From positions 1 through 27,636 of the forward strand of contig CAXKVV010001250.1 of NCBI GenBank assembly GCA_964058805.1: 27,636 bases of DNA. The letters run 5' to 3'. A program made the translations under genes and the position numbers. This document shows positions 1 through 9,660 of this stretch, piece after piece; the stretch's first letter is position 1, and each line of letters opens with the position of its first letter. The DNA is from Schoenoplectus triqueter (Eukaryota; Streptophyta; Magnoliopsida; Poales; Cyperaceae). The notes below the pieces were generated by a model. That model did no database searches and had not been told where the DNA came from. It saw only the letters and a program-made list of their open reading frames with translations.

Positions 1-897
1 GAACTCACGAAATGGATTAATTTTCCCAACTTGACACACAAACAATTCATTCTCTTGGGCCCGTTCGAACCTTTCCCCAATACTATTGTTCAAATGGGAA
101 AAATAAAATTATTTGAGAGTGAATTCTTTTCCATCAAAACAGTTGCAAATAGATATCAACATAATACGTCATTAGAGAAAAACAATTCATCCGGACTTAA
201 TTATTTTTTTCCCTTGAGTCTTGAAAATTCCACATTTACCAACATGTCATCTTTTTCCCAATCCCTTATCAAACACTAGAGTTTGTTCAGAAGCATGAGT
301 TTCAATTCCAATAGGTATTTTCCTACATTTTTTTTTCAAATGGTGTTCGATGTTCACAACCATAGACCGATTTTTACTGATCTTGCAATGCGGGTGTTAA
401 ATATTTGACGAAAATAGCTCCAACAACATATGATGTATAGTTGTATAATAAGAGTTTTTATCCTGCGTAACATTTGCTAACACTCTTTCTTCTTTTGTTT
501 GTGAATTCACTTCAATCTCTAATACGTAATGTATTTATGTCATTTGGAAGAGTTGGGTATGGGTTCCCGTAGTAGCTAGGGAAAATTTAATTAAGTCTAG
601 CTAGATAGTTTTTTTTCCTAGATTTTTGTATTGATGTGGTGGTTAAAGTGGGAAATTAATCCAATTCAGGAGCCAAAAAAATTGCTGGCGAACAATCATT
701 AGAAAGAAAATTCAGATATCCCAAAACTCAAAGAATTCCCACCAAATTCTTTACATCCGAACTGGCCATGTTCGTTTTCTCCCTAAGTCACGGGGATTAA
801 TTTATGTGGATACTGATGTAACTTTTTTGGTGGGAAAGACTGCACATGAGTGTGGGTTCTAATCATGAGAGTTTATGGGTTCCCAAGAGCATTTTTC

Positions 898-898
<1 letters not shown>
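1..898. other. AT-rich intergenic sequence, no gene recognised
   Basis: I see no recognisable gene, RNA or mobile element here. An 82-codon open frame from 31 to 279 on the plus strand has no recognisable motif and no splice partner. It is read as chance, although the far end of a gene lying to the left of the window cannot be excluded. Confidence 0.5.

Positions 899-901
<3 letters not shown>

Positions 902-930
<29 letters not shown>
902..930. repeat. (GA)n microsatellite
   Basis: About a dozen uninterrupted GA dinucleotides, degenerating into GAGCGAGCGAA on the right side. This is a simple sequence repeat, common in plant intergenic and 5' leader DNA. No gene start is visible next to it. 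Confidence 0.9.
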
Positions 931-935
<5 letters not shown>

Positions 936-1184
936 AGTGAATGGAGAAAGAGAGATGGAAAAAATTTAATGAGTCTGAACAAATTTATTTTTCTCATGAA
1001 TTAATGAAGAAACTACGAAGAAACTGGAATCGAGGTGGAGAGAACATCCAAACTCATCTGCCTGAAAATTACCAATCGAACACGTCTGGAAAAGAATTCA
1101 CTTTTGGGTTGTAAAAATCTATGAAAACCCATGCTATGAGTTGAAAACGAAATGCACTTATCTTTATCTAGGAATGAGTATAGC

Positions 1185-1597
1185 CATATAGACATATATT
1201 TTTAAATTTTTGCATCCCATAAAATTTTTATATAAAGAATTTAATGAGAATGATAAAATAAAATTTAGAAATGATTTGATATACTTTTTGAGTTAACCTC
1301 ATAGAAGATTTTCATGAGTTTAAGCTCATTGTATCTTTACTCATGGTATTGGATTATCTTTTCCTTCTAGAGATAGTATTTTCTATATAAACATATAGAC
1401 ATATATTTTTAAATTTTTGCATCCCATAAAATTTTTATATAAAGAATTTAATGAGAATGATAAAATAAAATTTAGAGATGATTTGATATACTTTTTGAGT
1501 TAACCTCATAGAAGATTTTCATGAGTTTAAGCTCATTGTATCTTTACTCATGGTATTGGATTATCTTTTCTTCTAGAGGCAGTATTTTCTATATAAA
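1185..1597. repeat. Tandem duplication, two 207-bp units
   Basis: The block 1185-1391 is repeated directly at 1392-1597. Both copies start CATATAGACATATATTTTTA and end in TTTTCTATATAAA. Only about three differences are visible: AGAAATG versus AGAGATG, a run of CC versus C after ATCTTTT, and GAGATAG versus GAGGCAG. The near identity points to a recent head-to-tail duplication. The unit is AT-rich and has no coding signal. Confidence 0.95.
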
Positions 1598-2375
1598 AGA
1601 TCGTAAATTTGAAATCTCAATTGGAGATTATATTTACAAATATTTAATTAAAATTGAATAAATAGAATCCCCATCTTTATCTCCTAAAAGAAAGAGAATA
1701 ATTGAAAATTCTATTTTCCAAGTACATGGTGGCATCGCAAGACTGTAAATGAAAAAGATTCGAAATGAATAGTACTGAAATTATATCCGTATTCACTTTT
1801 TATTTGTTGAGTACAAATATGGTGTCATATTAAGCGGATATCAACATTCAAAACGAAATCCGCTCAAATGAATATGGATATGAAGAGATATGAAATAAAA
1901 ATTAATATACATCACTATAGATTTGCATATATAATAATAATTTAAGTACTTATATTAATGATAAGTACTTGCAACACATATATTTATTAATATAGTAATA
2001 ATAATAATAATATATAAATAAAAAAATTGGCAATTTATACTATTTTGTAAATAAAATTTTATAATATATGTTTTATTTCGAATACTGATAATAGAGTTCA
2101 AAATTAAGTTTGTATTTGTATCCACATCATTTTTTTAGGATATGAATTAGATATAAATATTGATAATTAACATTCATATAAGAATGATATATTTATGAAT
2201 ATTTTTTAGATACAGAGTCGAACAAAGTGAATATTATTCGCTCTGTTTACACATTCAAAAATCCACCACGTCGAAGTTGGTGTTGACTGTTGAGAAATGA
2301 ACAGTCTTAATATGTAGGATTAAATTATATAAAATATAGGGTAGATCTGCAAAATAATAGAATCTGTCCCATCAT
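1598..2375. other. AT-rich intergenic sequence with short palindromic words
   Basis: No gene recognised. Between about 1780 and 2240 words such as GGATATGAA, ATATCCG and GCGGATATCAA recur in both orientations and the stretch closes with CATTCAAAAATCC. This resembles a badly eroded DNA-transposon remnant, but I cannot place terminal repeats or a target duplication. Confidence 0.35.
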
Positions 2376-3830
2376 TAGAGGTGACAATCGGACGAGTCGA
2401 GTCAGATTCGAACAGGTCGGGTCAGGTAAGTTTGACAAAAAAAATACTCGGGTCATGGATCGGATTCGGGTCGACTAACTTGAGTCGAGTCGGGTTTTAG
2501 GTCGAACACTACCATTCTTTTTGGATCTTGGGTCATTTTGGATCGGATCGGGTAAAATTTCAGGTTCTTATGAGCTGAGATCATCTCAGATTTTATTTCA
2601 TCTCAGATTTCGAGTCATTCGGATCCAGATCGGGTCGAATTTTAGGCAATTTGATATCGGGTAGTCACAGATTTTGAGTTATTTCGGGTCGTGTTCTTTT
2701 TTTATTATGTTTTATTTTGGGTCAGGTTGGATTTGGAGTTGTCAAATTTAAAATTATTTTTTTGAGAAATGCACTTTAGCTAATGTCACGTCTAGATCAA
2801 TTATGTTATAATAAATTAGATTTTTCAAATAATATGGATATAATTAATTAGTTTGAGCCTAGCCAGATTAATTTCAAATCATCATTTATTAATAAATTTA
2901 AAACATGCTATTTTTGATTAAGAGACATTACATTTTTATGATAATTTTAATTTATAACATGCAAGACATTGTTATAATAATTCTCAATTAAATGATAACA
3001 ACATTTACAAGCTCCGAAAATTAATATTTAATAATACTCATTCATTTATTTTAAAAGGAATGTTAATATAATTATACTTAAATCGTATAAATTAAAATAT
3101 ATGTATTTTTATTATTTTAAAATTGTGTTATTGGGATTATTATAATAATCATCAATCATACTTCTTATTATAATGATCATCAATGCAATATCCAATCCAA
3201 AAAATGCCAAAAAAACCTAGACTAAAAAAGAAGTACCCGAAAAAAAATAGTTATGTTTTGCTGCTGACCAGGTATTTTTTGAAGAAACAAACTGAAAAAT
3301 ATTCATCTATAGAAAGAAGAGCGAACAACAACGCGTTCATCTATAACTGTCATTTACATTATAATTAATTAAAATTTAGATGCATTAATTAAAGTACACA
3401 ATAAAAATAGTAGAATCAAATAATTATATATTATATAATTATATTTAAATTCTTTAAATCTTTCAAAATTAGATTGGGTCGGATTTTGGATTGTCTTTTT
3501 TCAGGTCGTTTTGGGTTTGGAGTCGTTCAGGTTTGGATCTAGTCAGATTTCAAATCATCTGATATTTAATCGTCTTAAATTTTGGATCATTCAAATTTGA
3601 GTAAGATGAGATTTTGGACACATATCTCGAATCATCTCGCATTTCTGATGGTTCAAGTTTCGATCAGGTCGAATTTTGAACACTCTGATTTTGAATTATT
3701 TAAAATTTTGAGTCATTTCAGATCGAATTAGAATATGTTCGAATTAATTTGATTTTTTTAAAAATCAAATCAAATTATTAATCCGAATAAATCGGACAAA
3801 TTTTTCGCGATCAGATTTTTACCACTTCTG
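2376..3830. mobile_element. Degenerate hAT-like non-autonomous element
   Basis: The left edge reads TAGAGGTGACAATCGGACGA. The right edge on the reverse strand reads CAGAAGTGGTAAAAATCTGA. Both resemble the TAGRGGTG-type ends of plant hAT elements. The outer 300-400 bp on each side are built of degenerate GGGTCGGGT-type words (2395-2720 and 3470-3790), and the middle is AT-rich and without coding capacity. The flanking octamers CCCATCAT and CCAGGAAT agree at only four of eight positions, so the target duplication is not convincing and the exact ends are uncertain. Confidence 0.5.
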
Positions 3831-4290
3831 CCAGGAATACGCGGTGCACCCCCGCCGTTTCGACTGATATCAGACTAGTTGAGATCACCTACCTACCAAG
3901 ATGCATTAAATAGGCTCAAGAAACCATCGGATTTAACCCACGCAGGATAACTTCAGAAGGGGATGACACGTGTCCTGAAGAAAGAGGAAAACCTTCCTGT
4001 TCTGTGAGGCCGCAATCCGCGTACCCGATATCTACGATAAAAGTGTGCATTCGAAGTCTCCGTTTCGGGAATAATGAGACGTTGCTTTGTGAAAGAGATG
4101 GATAAACATGGCCTTAGATCTAGTATTTTGAACCATAACTACGTAAGTACCTGATTATGGACCCCATACTGAGTGTAGTTCGTATCAGATCACTCGATTA
4201 GCTTAAAGTGGGTTTAGCACAATAATGTAGCTTAATCCTGAATTTTCACGCTAAAGAACAGCTCCAATATGTTCCCAGTAAGCAGCTTGG
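3831..4290. other. Unique-looking intergenic stretch with a perfect G-box
   Basis: This stretch is less AT-rich than its surroundings and shows no repeats. It contains GACACGTGTC at 3965-3974, a palindromic G-box/ABRE core (CACGTG at 3967-3972) of the type bound by plant bZIP and bHLH factors. No gene start is recognised within 1 kb on either side, so this may be chance or the relic of a promoter. Confidence 0.35.
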
Positions 4291-4486
4291 GAGGCGGGGA
4301 GGTACAAAGTTGGTTCAAAGCTCTTTGAAGCCGTTGATTTTGCATCGAGATTCATACTTTTAATAAATTCTAAATTTAAAATTTATATTTTTAATAATTA
4401 TTACGAATTTCGATATAAAATCAACGACTTCAGAGAGTTTTGAATCAATTTTTTTGATTCAAAGCCTTTTGTACCTCCCCCACCTT
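4291..4486. mobile_element. Inverted-repeat MITE, about 196 bp
   Basis: The left arm starts GAGGCGGGGAGGTACAAAG and runs through GAAGCCGTTGATTTTGCATCGA. The right arm on the reverse strand starts AAGGTGGGGGAGGTACAAAA and contains GAAGTCGTTGATTTTATATCGA. The arms are about 80-90 bp, the right one carrying a short extra insertion (TTGAATCAAAAAAATTGATT), and meet in an AT-rich centre. It has no coding capacity. No clear target duplication was found, so the superfamily is open. Confidence 0.65.
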
Positions 4487-4489
4487 CGG

Positions 4490-5469
4490 TAACTTAGCGC
4501 CCATTAACATACATGTACATGTCGTCACCATAACTAAGCAATTAAATTTCTTAATTGAATAATATTTTTTGTTATGCATATAAGAATCAACTCCTGAATA
4601 ATTTTTTTTTAAATTTCAGAGACAATAATGTATATGTTGATGCATTTACATGTCTATCAAAGTGTAAATATTTTCACAACCGTGTTTTTCTTATAATTGC
4701 ATAAACTTTGTGAACTGCGCAATATGAAGTTGTATTCAGTAAAAGAAAATAAAACATCACAAGAAAATACTAGAAGCAATTTAACAAAACAATTACCATG
4801 TCCTCATATATTCGTGTTAAAAATTTATGATTGATGCATTTTATTGAAAGCATACAAATATTAAATGGGTGCCAAAAATTAAAAACTATAAATACAGTAA
4901 TTTGGATATATAAGCGAAATAAAAATCAACAAATACAGGTTCAAGATTAATGAGATATTTTTTATTTATGTACTAGCGTAAAAGTGAGCCCAATAAATAA
5001 TAATGTCCATGGAGATTTGGGAGTCACTTGTATATATTTTTGGTTCTAAGAAGCAATTTGAGTATTAGACTAAAAAAAAATATATTGCCATGCACATCAG
5101 GCTAATACTCTAGTAACTTCTAGTAGGACGGATGGAGGCGGAGACACCGTTGCAGTTGACTCTTTTGGAAAAACTTCTTCTATTAATATCTTAATTTTTA
5201 TAAATACTTTCAGAAAAAATAAAAAAAATATATTTTTATTTTGTGTTCTGAAAAAAAATATATTTACCCCTCCGATGAAAGTCTAGATCCGTCCCTCTTC
5301 TGGTGCTGCGAAACAAAGCTATTAGCCGACCAAACTATCAAGTAAACTAAAGAATTCGTTAAAATTTTAAAACCAAAACAAACTTCGCTGCGTGAAACCA
5401 AATTCAACCACCGCTGACAACGTCTCTCTCCCGCTAAAAACTGTGTATCATTAATGGTGACCATTTTTC
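4490..5469. other. AT-rich intergenic sequence, no gene recognised
   Basis: No gene or RNA recognised. The words GGACGGATGGAGGCGG (near 5126) and the reverse-strand GGGACGGATCTAGACTTTC (near 5285) resemble the edges of a common plant repeat facing each other, but a pair of ends cannot be shown. A minus-strand open frame at 5264-5464 has no recognisable motif. Confidence 0.4.
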
Positions 5470-5898
5470 CAGATTTTAGTAATAATAAGTTTTATTAAAT
5501 TAATATTATTAAAAATAAGAATGAGAAACGTAAAATTTCAAATATATGAATGGCAGCGCGCCACTGGCGGTGGCGCGTTTCATTATTTTTAGGAAACGCG
5601 TCACTGCCAGTGGCGCGTTTCGTCCAAACCCCGCGCAAGTGACTGCGCATTTTGTATATATAAGAAGCAAACACGCCACTACCAGTGGCGCGTTTCGTAA
5701 AAATAAGGAAACGCGCCACTGGTAGTGACGCGTTTGGTAAAAATAATGAAACGCACCACTGCCAGTGGCGCATTTCAAACGCGCAGTGAACGCACCACTG
5801 CCAGTAACGCGCTACTATTCGTATATTTAAAATTTTACATTTCTCACTCTTATTTTTAATAATATTAATTTACTAAAACTTATTATTACTAAAAACTG
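5470..5898. mobile_element. Mutator-like MITE with palindrome-array core
   Basis: The terminal inverted repeats are about 85-90 bp: CAGATTTTAGTAATAATAAG on the left and CAGTTTTTAGTAATAATAAG on the right (reverse strand), continuing through AAATTAATATTATTAAAAAT in both arms. They are flanked by a 9-bp direct repeat, CCATTTTTC (5461-5469) and CCATTTCTC (5899-5907), with one mismatch. Long inverted repeats plus a 9-bp target duplication are the mark of Mutator-like elements. The core (about 5553-5815) is a GC-rich array of about six imperfect palindromes. The open frames through it on the minus strand are repeat artefacts. It lies directly upstream of the first exon of the broken membrane-protein gene. 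Confidence 0.85.
5553..5815. repeat. Array of six ~26-bp GC-rich palindromes
   Basis: The unit is close to AAACGCGCCACTGCCAGTGG followed by CGCGTTT, its own mirror complement. Copies start near 5555, 5595, 5669, 5709, 5749 and 5789. Each carries a few changes, mostly C-to-T or G-to-A. Spacers are short and AT-rich (GTAAAAATAA type), except for a longer one at 5625-5668 that holds a decayed copy (CGCGCAAGTGACTGCGC). Confidence 0.85.
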
Positions 5899-5985
5899 CC
5901 ATTTCTCTCTCCATTCAATAAAGAAGCAAATTTACCCTTCCTGTAAAAAAAAAAAAAGCTACCACCCTCCGAAATTCGCGCTTAC

Positions 5986-6155
5986 ATGGATAAAGCGACG
6001 TCATCCCTCCAGTCGCATTTTTCTTCTTCTAATCCAGCTCCATTAATTGCGACCTTAAAAGAGAAGTCAGAGAAAAATCAGGGGCTTCATTGAAAGATTG
6101 TTCTTCTCTATTAGATGCACTGAATTTTGTTGATAAAGTTTATAGCGAATGTTCG
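5986..6155 (+). pseudogene. Exon 1 of the broken membrane-protein gene, frame lost in a G run
   Basis: The ATG at 5986 opens a frame beginning MDKATSSLQSHFSSSNPAP. It stops at TGA 6091-6093 after 35 codons. From 6084 the next frame reads ASLKDCSSLLDALNFVDKVY, which looks just as coding, and ends in phase 0 at the donor TTCG|GTGAGG (6156). One extra G in the GGGG run at 6081-6084 would join the two frames. Short introns on either side and the coherent phase with exon 2 support exon status. If it is not an exon, the 35-codon frame would be an upstream ORF. Confidence 0.6.
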
Positions 6156-6322
6156 GTGAGGTTCTACGACCGTTTGAATTGGGTTTGAGCTGTAGTAAAT
6201 ATCTCCGCTACGGGTTCTTCCCTCATTTGTTGTGATTAGGTTTGATCTCTAGTTTTGCTTTGATTCAATTCTGAAACCTTTAAGGAATATAATTGAAATT
6301 GGACTGCTGATTTTTCTTCCAG

Positions 6323-6409
6323 GTTTTTGATTTGTGGTTAACGGCAGAAGGATTGGGGTGGAGACGAGAGAAGAAAGGCATTTTTTTCCCTCTTACCAGT
6401 GCAAATCGG
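6323..6409 (+). pseudogene. Exon 2 of the broken membrane-protein gene, intact
   Basis: It is bounded by the acceptor TTTTTCTTCCAG (ends 6322) and the donor CGG|GTATGC (6410), 87 nt in phase 0. It encodes 29 residues: VFDLWLTAEGLGWRREKKGI, then a hydrophobic FFPL. The polypyrimidine tract, in-frame splice to exon 1 and protein-like composition make this a confident exon. No lesion is visible in it. Confidence 0.6.
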
Positions 6410-7194
6410 GTATGCATCTGTTTACTCCTACACCAGCATTTACATATTCCTTTCCTCTAGGCACTGTTCCACTATCTTATACATACAAATACTCTTGTTC
6501 TACTGGCACCCCTCCCTGGTGATACAAACTTTATTTATCCTTGCTGTTTCTTTGATTGCCCAAATTACAACTGGCAAAACGTCAAGATCTGTCAATTGGC
6601 ATGGATGCATCTTCTAGTCTTTCTTCCAGCAGTACAGCGCTGTAATTCACATTCTTCTATACCCTCTAGTTTCCATGAGTTGGCTAGTGCCTAAAGCTCT
6701 TTGACACCAGTTTTACTCCCAGGATTTTGCAACCATATGTAGGATTGCCTTTTCAAGCAGACCACTCTGATTGTGCAGCTTGTTTTTGTATTGTGTACCA
6801 TTGCATCCTTTGTAGCTATCCTTCCTTTATTTTCTGTTCTTTTATCCTTAGTCATTTGATCAACACATCCCATATTTATCCCTCTTCTTTTCCAAATTAC
6901 TTTATGCATCATCTTTTTAACAGATCCTCCTATACTTGTGCAAAGACTCGAACTGGACTAGTAATCATTACTGACAACTTACCTTGCTATTCATCCTTCT
7001 ATTCATCTGACATATTAAATCAGAAAAAAATAACCCTTCTAATAAAGATTATGCAAAGCTCACATTTGTCTCTTATGTCAGCATCAGAACCCTACTTTAT
7101 AATGCCAACTTTTTTATCAAGTAAAAATTAACTTTTTGTGTGCCTAAGGTTTTGTAGAATCAGCATTAACAGAATTGAGAAAGATCTTCGGTGT

Positions 7195-9168
7195 TAGGGC
7201 TGTACAAAAAACTTGGGACTCGTAACTCGCTCGGGATCTCGACTCGGGAAAAAGCTCGCTTACAGCTCGCTCGAAATGTACTCGAGTTTGAGTTTAGTCT
7301 AGCTCAGGTCCTCGTATATACTCGTGCTACATAGAATAGAATGTATCTTAATATGGTCGGCTCTGTCTATAATATTCAACTGTAACATTTAATTCTGTTG
7401 GCCCCACCTGCTTTCTCTCGTATCTAGAGTATTAAAAACGGGTCGGGTCGGGTCGGGTCGGGACGGGTTTGCACGGTCGGCGGGTTTTGGCGGGACGGGT
7501 TGGGACGGGTCAACGGGTTAGGACGGGTCCATTTTGGGGGGTTTGGCCGCGACCCGTCCTAGACCCGTCGGGTCGGACGGGTCAGCGGGGCGGGGCGGGT
7601 CGGGTCCAAGGGTGGGGCGGGTCGGATCGGGTCCAAGGGTTATTTATTTATTTTTTCAAAATTCAAAAATAACCCAATAAAATTCAAATAAATTCTCAAA
7701 ATTTCCGAAAAATTCAAAAATAATTATTAAGAATATTTAAAATATATAATTATTTATATTTTTACCAAAAAAATTAATTTTTTCCATATTTTTTTGAATT
7801 TTCCCGGGTTTGCACGGATTCCCGGGACGGGTCGGGGCGGGTCGGGGGCGGGTTTGCATGGGTTGGGCGGGTCGGGTCGGGACGGGTCCAAAACGGGTCG
7901 GGTCTAGCACGGGTTTTTTTGAAATTTTTTTGCCCGCGCCCGTGCTAGACCCGTCGGTTCTAACGGGTCACGGGTTTGACGGGTTGGGTCACGGGTCGGG
8001 GCGGGACGGGTCGCGGCCACGGGTTCAGCGGGTCGGGTCTGACCCGTCCGGGTTTTTTTATAACCCTACTCGTATCTATCCAGCAATCAGCATTATCCCA
8101 ATGAGACAAAGGAGCAGGTGATCTTATTTATTGAGGAAAGTAGAGTTATAAAAAAATCCGGACGGGTCAGACCCGACCCGCTGAACCCGTAGCCGCGATC
8201 CGTGACCCAACCCGTCAAACCCGTGACCCGTTAGAACCGACGGGTCTAGCACGGGCGCGGGCAAAAAAAATTCAAAAAAACCCGTGCTAGACCCGACTCG
8301 TTTTGGACCCGTCCCGACCTGACCCGACCCGCCCAACCCGTGCAAACCCGCCCCGATTCGTCCCGGGAATCCGTGCAAACTCGGGAAATTTCAAAAAAAT
8401 ATGGAAAAAATTAATTTTTTTGGTAAAAAATATAAATAATTATATATTTTAAATATTCTTAATAATTATTTTTGAATTTTTCGAAAATTTTGAGAATTTA
8501 TTTGAATTTTGAAAAAAAAAAACCTTGGCCCGACCCGACCCACCCTTAGACTCGACCCGCTGACCCGTCCGACCCGACGGGTCTAGAACGGGTCATGGCC
8601 AAACCTTCCAAAATGGACCCGTCCCGTAAAAATCCGTTGACCCGTCTCAACCCGTCCCGTCAAAACCCGCCGATCCGTGCAAACCCGTCCCGACCCGACC
8701 AGTTTTTAATACTCTAGAGGAAAGTATGTGAGGATCTCGGGAGTGAGCGAAAATCAAAATACATTGGGAGTGCAAATGAAAGATTTTTTGAATTGAGTGT
8801 CTGACGTGCTGGGAATTGAATTGAGCTTTTTTTTTTATAATTAATTGTATTGAGTTGACTCCCCTCTTTGATTGAAATGAAAGGTTAGGTTGGGACAAAA
8901 AAAAAGTCCCCGTAGACCATAGCACTGTTTTTTTATAATTAATTATATCAAACTGTTCTTCTAGTGTGGCTAACTGTTACTTACCTGGCCTACTTTTATT
9001 AGTATTTTATATTCATTGCGAGCTACGAGCTTAACTCGAATTTTTGCGAGTTGAGTTCGAGTCAGAATTTCAGCTTGAAAGTATATTACTTTCACGTGGC
9101 TTGCTCGAGCCAACTCGAAAAGTGTGTGAGCTGAGTTCGAGTTTCAACTCGGCTCGTTTACAACCCTA
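7195..9168. mobile_element. hAT-like non-autonomous element inserted in exon 3
   Basis: The ends are TAGGGCTGTACAAAAAACTT at 7195 and, on the reverse strand, TAGGGTTGTAAACGAGCCGA at 9168. They are flanked by 8-bp repeats TTCGGTGT (7187-7194) and TTCGGTAC (9169-9176), six of eight positions matching. TAGGG-type ends with an 8-bp target duplication fit the hAT superfamily. The outer arms (7195-7420 and 8720-9168) are made of degenerate CTCGAGTTCGAG words. It has no transposase. It contains a second, nested element at 7429-8712. Confidence 0.85.
7429..8712. mobile_element. Nested foldback element with ~600-bp arms rich in GGGTC
   Basis: The left arm (7429-8070) starts GTATTAAAAACGGGTCGGGT. The right arm (8139-8712) is its reverse complement, starting GTATTAAAAACTGGTCGGGT on the minus strand. 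The arms meet around a loop of only about 68 nt. Both ends are bordered by TCTAGA (7423-7428 and 8713-8718). Because that hexamer is its own complement, it may be a 6-bp target duplication or the outermost part of the inverted repeat. Each arm alternates GGGTC/GACGG blocks with an AT-rich stretch (AATAATTATTAAGAATATTT). Long open frames inside it are by-products of the repeat. Confidence 0.9.
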
Positions 9169-9357
9169 TTCGGTACAATGCGCCAATCTTTGTTTTCCAG
9201 ATAATAAGTACCAGATCCTTTTTTTGCTCATCTCATCTCAGTTAAACTAGGAAGGCAATATAAATTTGCATATCAAGAGCAGTTAACATGAATATCTCAT
9301 GAAAAGCACAGTAATTGTTGAATTTATATCAGTATCTTGAAGGAACAACATTAACAG

Positions 9358-9660
9358 CAATGTCAAACAGATTGAAATGATTTTGATTTCTGTAACTCCA
9401 GTATCATGGCACTCAGGTCTGGTGTCTAAATATGAATTTTCCAAAGCAACTACCAGTAAGCGAGCAGGTATCGAGTTTCAGCTAAGAGCAGGTATCGAAT
9501 TTGTCTGTGAGCCACTCATTCGCCTCCTTCTAGCCTGGCCCAGTTAGTCAAACCCGGATTAGAATCATCATGACATTCCGGATTGCATTCCTGTTTCAGA
9601 TGATCCTAGTACCATGTCACTTGAGGCACTAAGCAATTTAAATGGCACGACTAGAGTCAT
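9358..9660 (+). pseudogene. Exon 4 of the broken gene with two in-frame TAG codons
   Basis: The acceptor ATTAACAG (ends 9357) gives a start whose phase fits exon 3. The frame reads QIEMILISVTPVSWHSGLVS, then KYEFSKATTSKRAGIEFQLR and AGIEFVCEPLIRLLLAWPS. It then meets TAG at 9545 and TAG at 9560. It resumes in the same frame with DIPDCIPVSDDPSTMSLEAL and SNLNGTTRVM up to a donor-like AT|GTACTTAAG (9661). The composition stays protein-like on both sides of the stops, and the 20 nt between them cannot be an intron. Both stops could come from CAG by one C-to-T change. Confidence 0.5.

Larger units (their letters stand above)
7149..9200 (+). pseudogene. Exon 3 of the broken gene, split by a hAT-like insertion
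   Basis: The left half after the acceptor at 7147-7148 reads ESALTELRKIFG up to 7192. After removal of 7195-9168 and one copy of the 8-bp target repeat, the same frame continues TMRQSLFS to 9200. This continuity across the element supports both the exon and the insertion. One base is missing near 7150-7154 (a T run) relative to the phase of exon 2. The exon ends CCAG|ATAATAAGT where a normal donor would be CCAG|GTAATAAGT, so the donor appears to have lost its G by a G-to-A change. Confidence 0.6.

Noticed and set aside
5495..5778. Two overlapping minus-strand open frames with repeated ATGSGAF-type peptides
   Set aside because: They are the palindrome array of the MITE read in two frames; the peptide repeats only mirror the DNA repeats.
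5553..5815. CRISPR-like repeat-spacer look of the palindrome array
   Set aside because: Spacers are very short, AT-rich and similar to each other, the DNA is from a plant nucleus, and the array lies inside a MITE with target duplication.
6727..7131. 134-codon plus-strand open frame rich in Cys, Ser and Tyr
   Set aside because: It lies in intron 2 of the broken gene, is T-rich as plant introns are, and has no recognisable motif or fitting splice sites.
7469..8378. Gly/Arg/Val-rich open frames on both strands
   Set aside because: Products of GGGTC arrays in the foldback arms, which avoid stops in several frames; no protein family.
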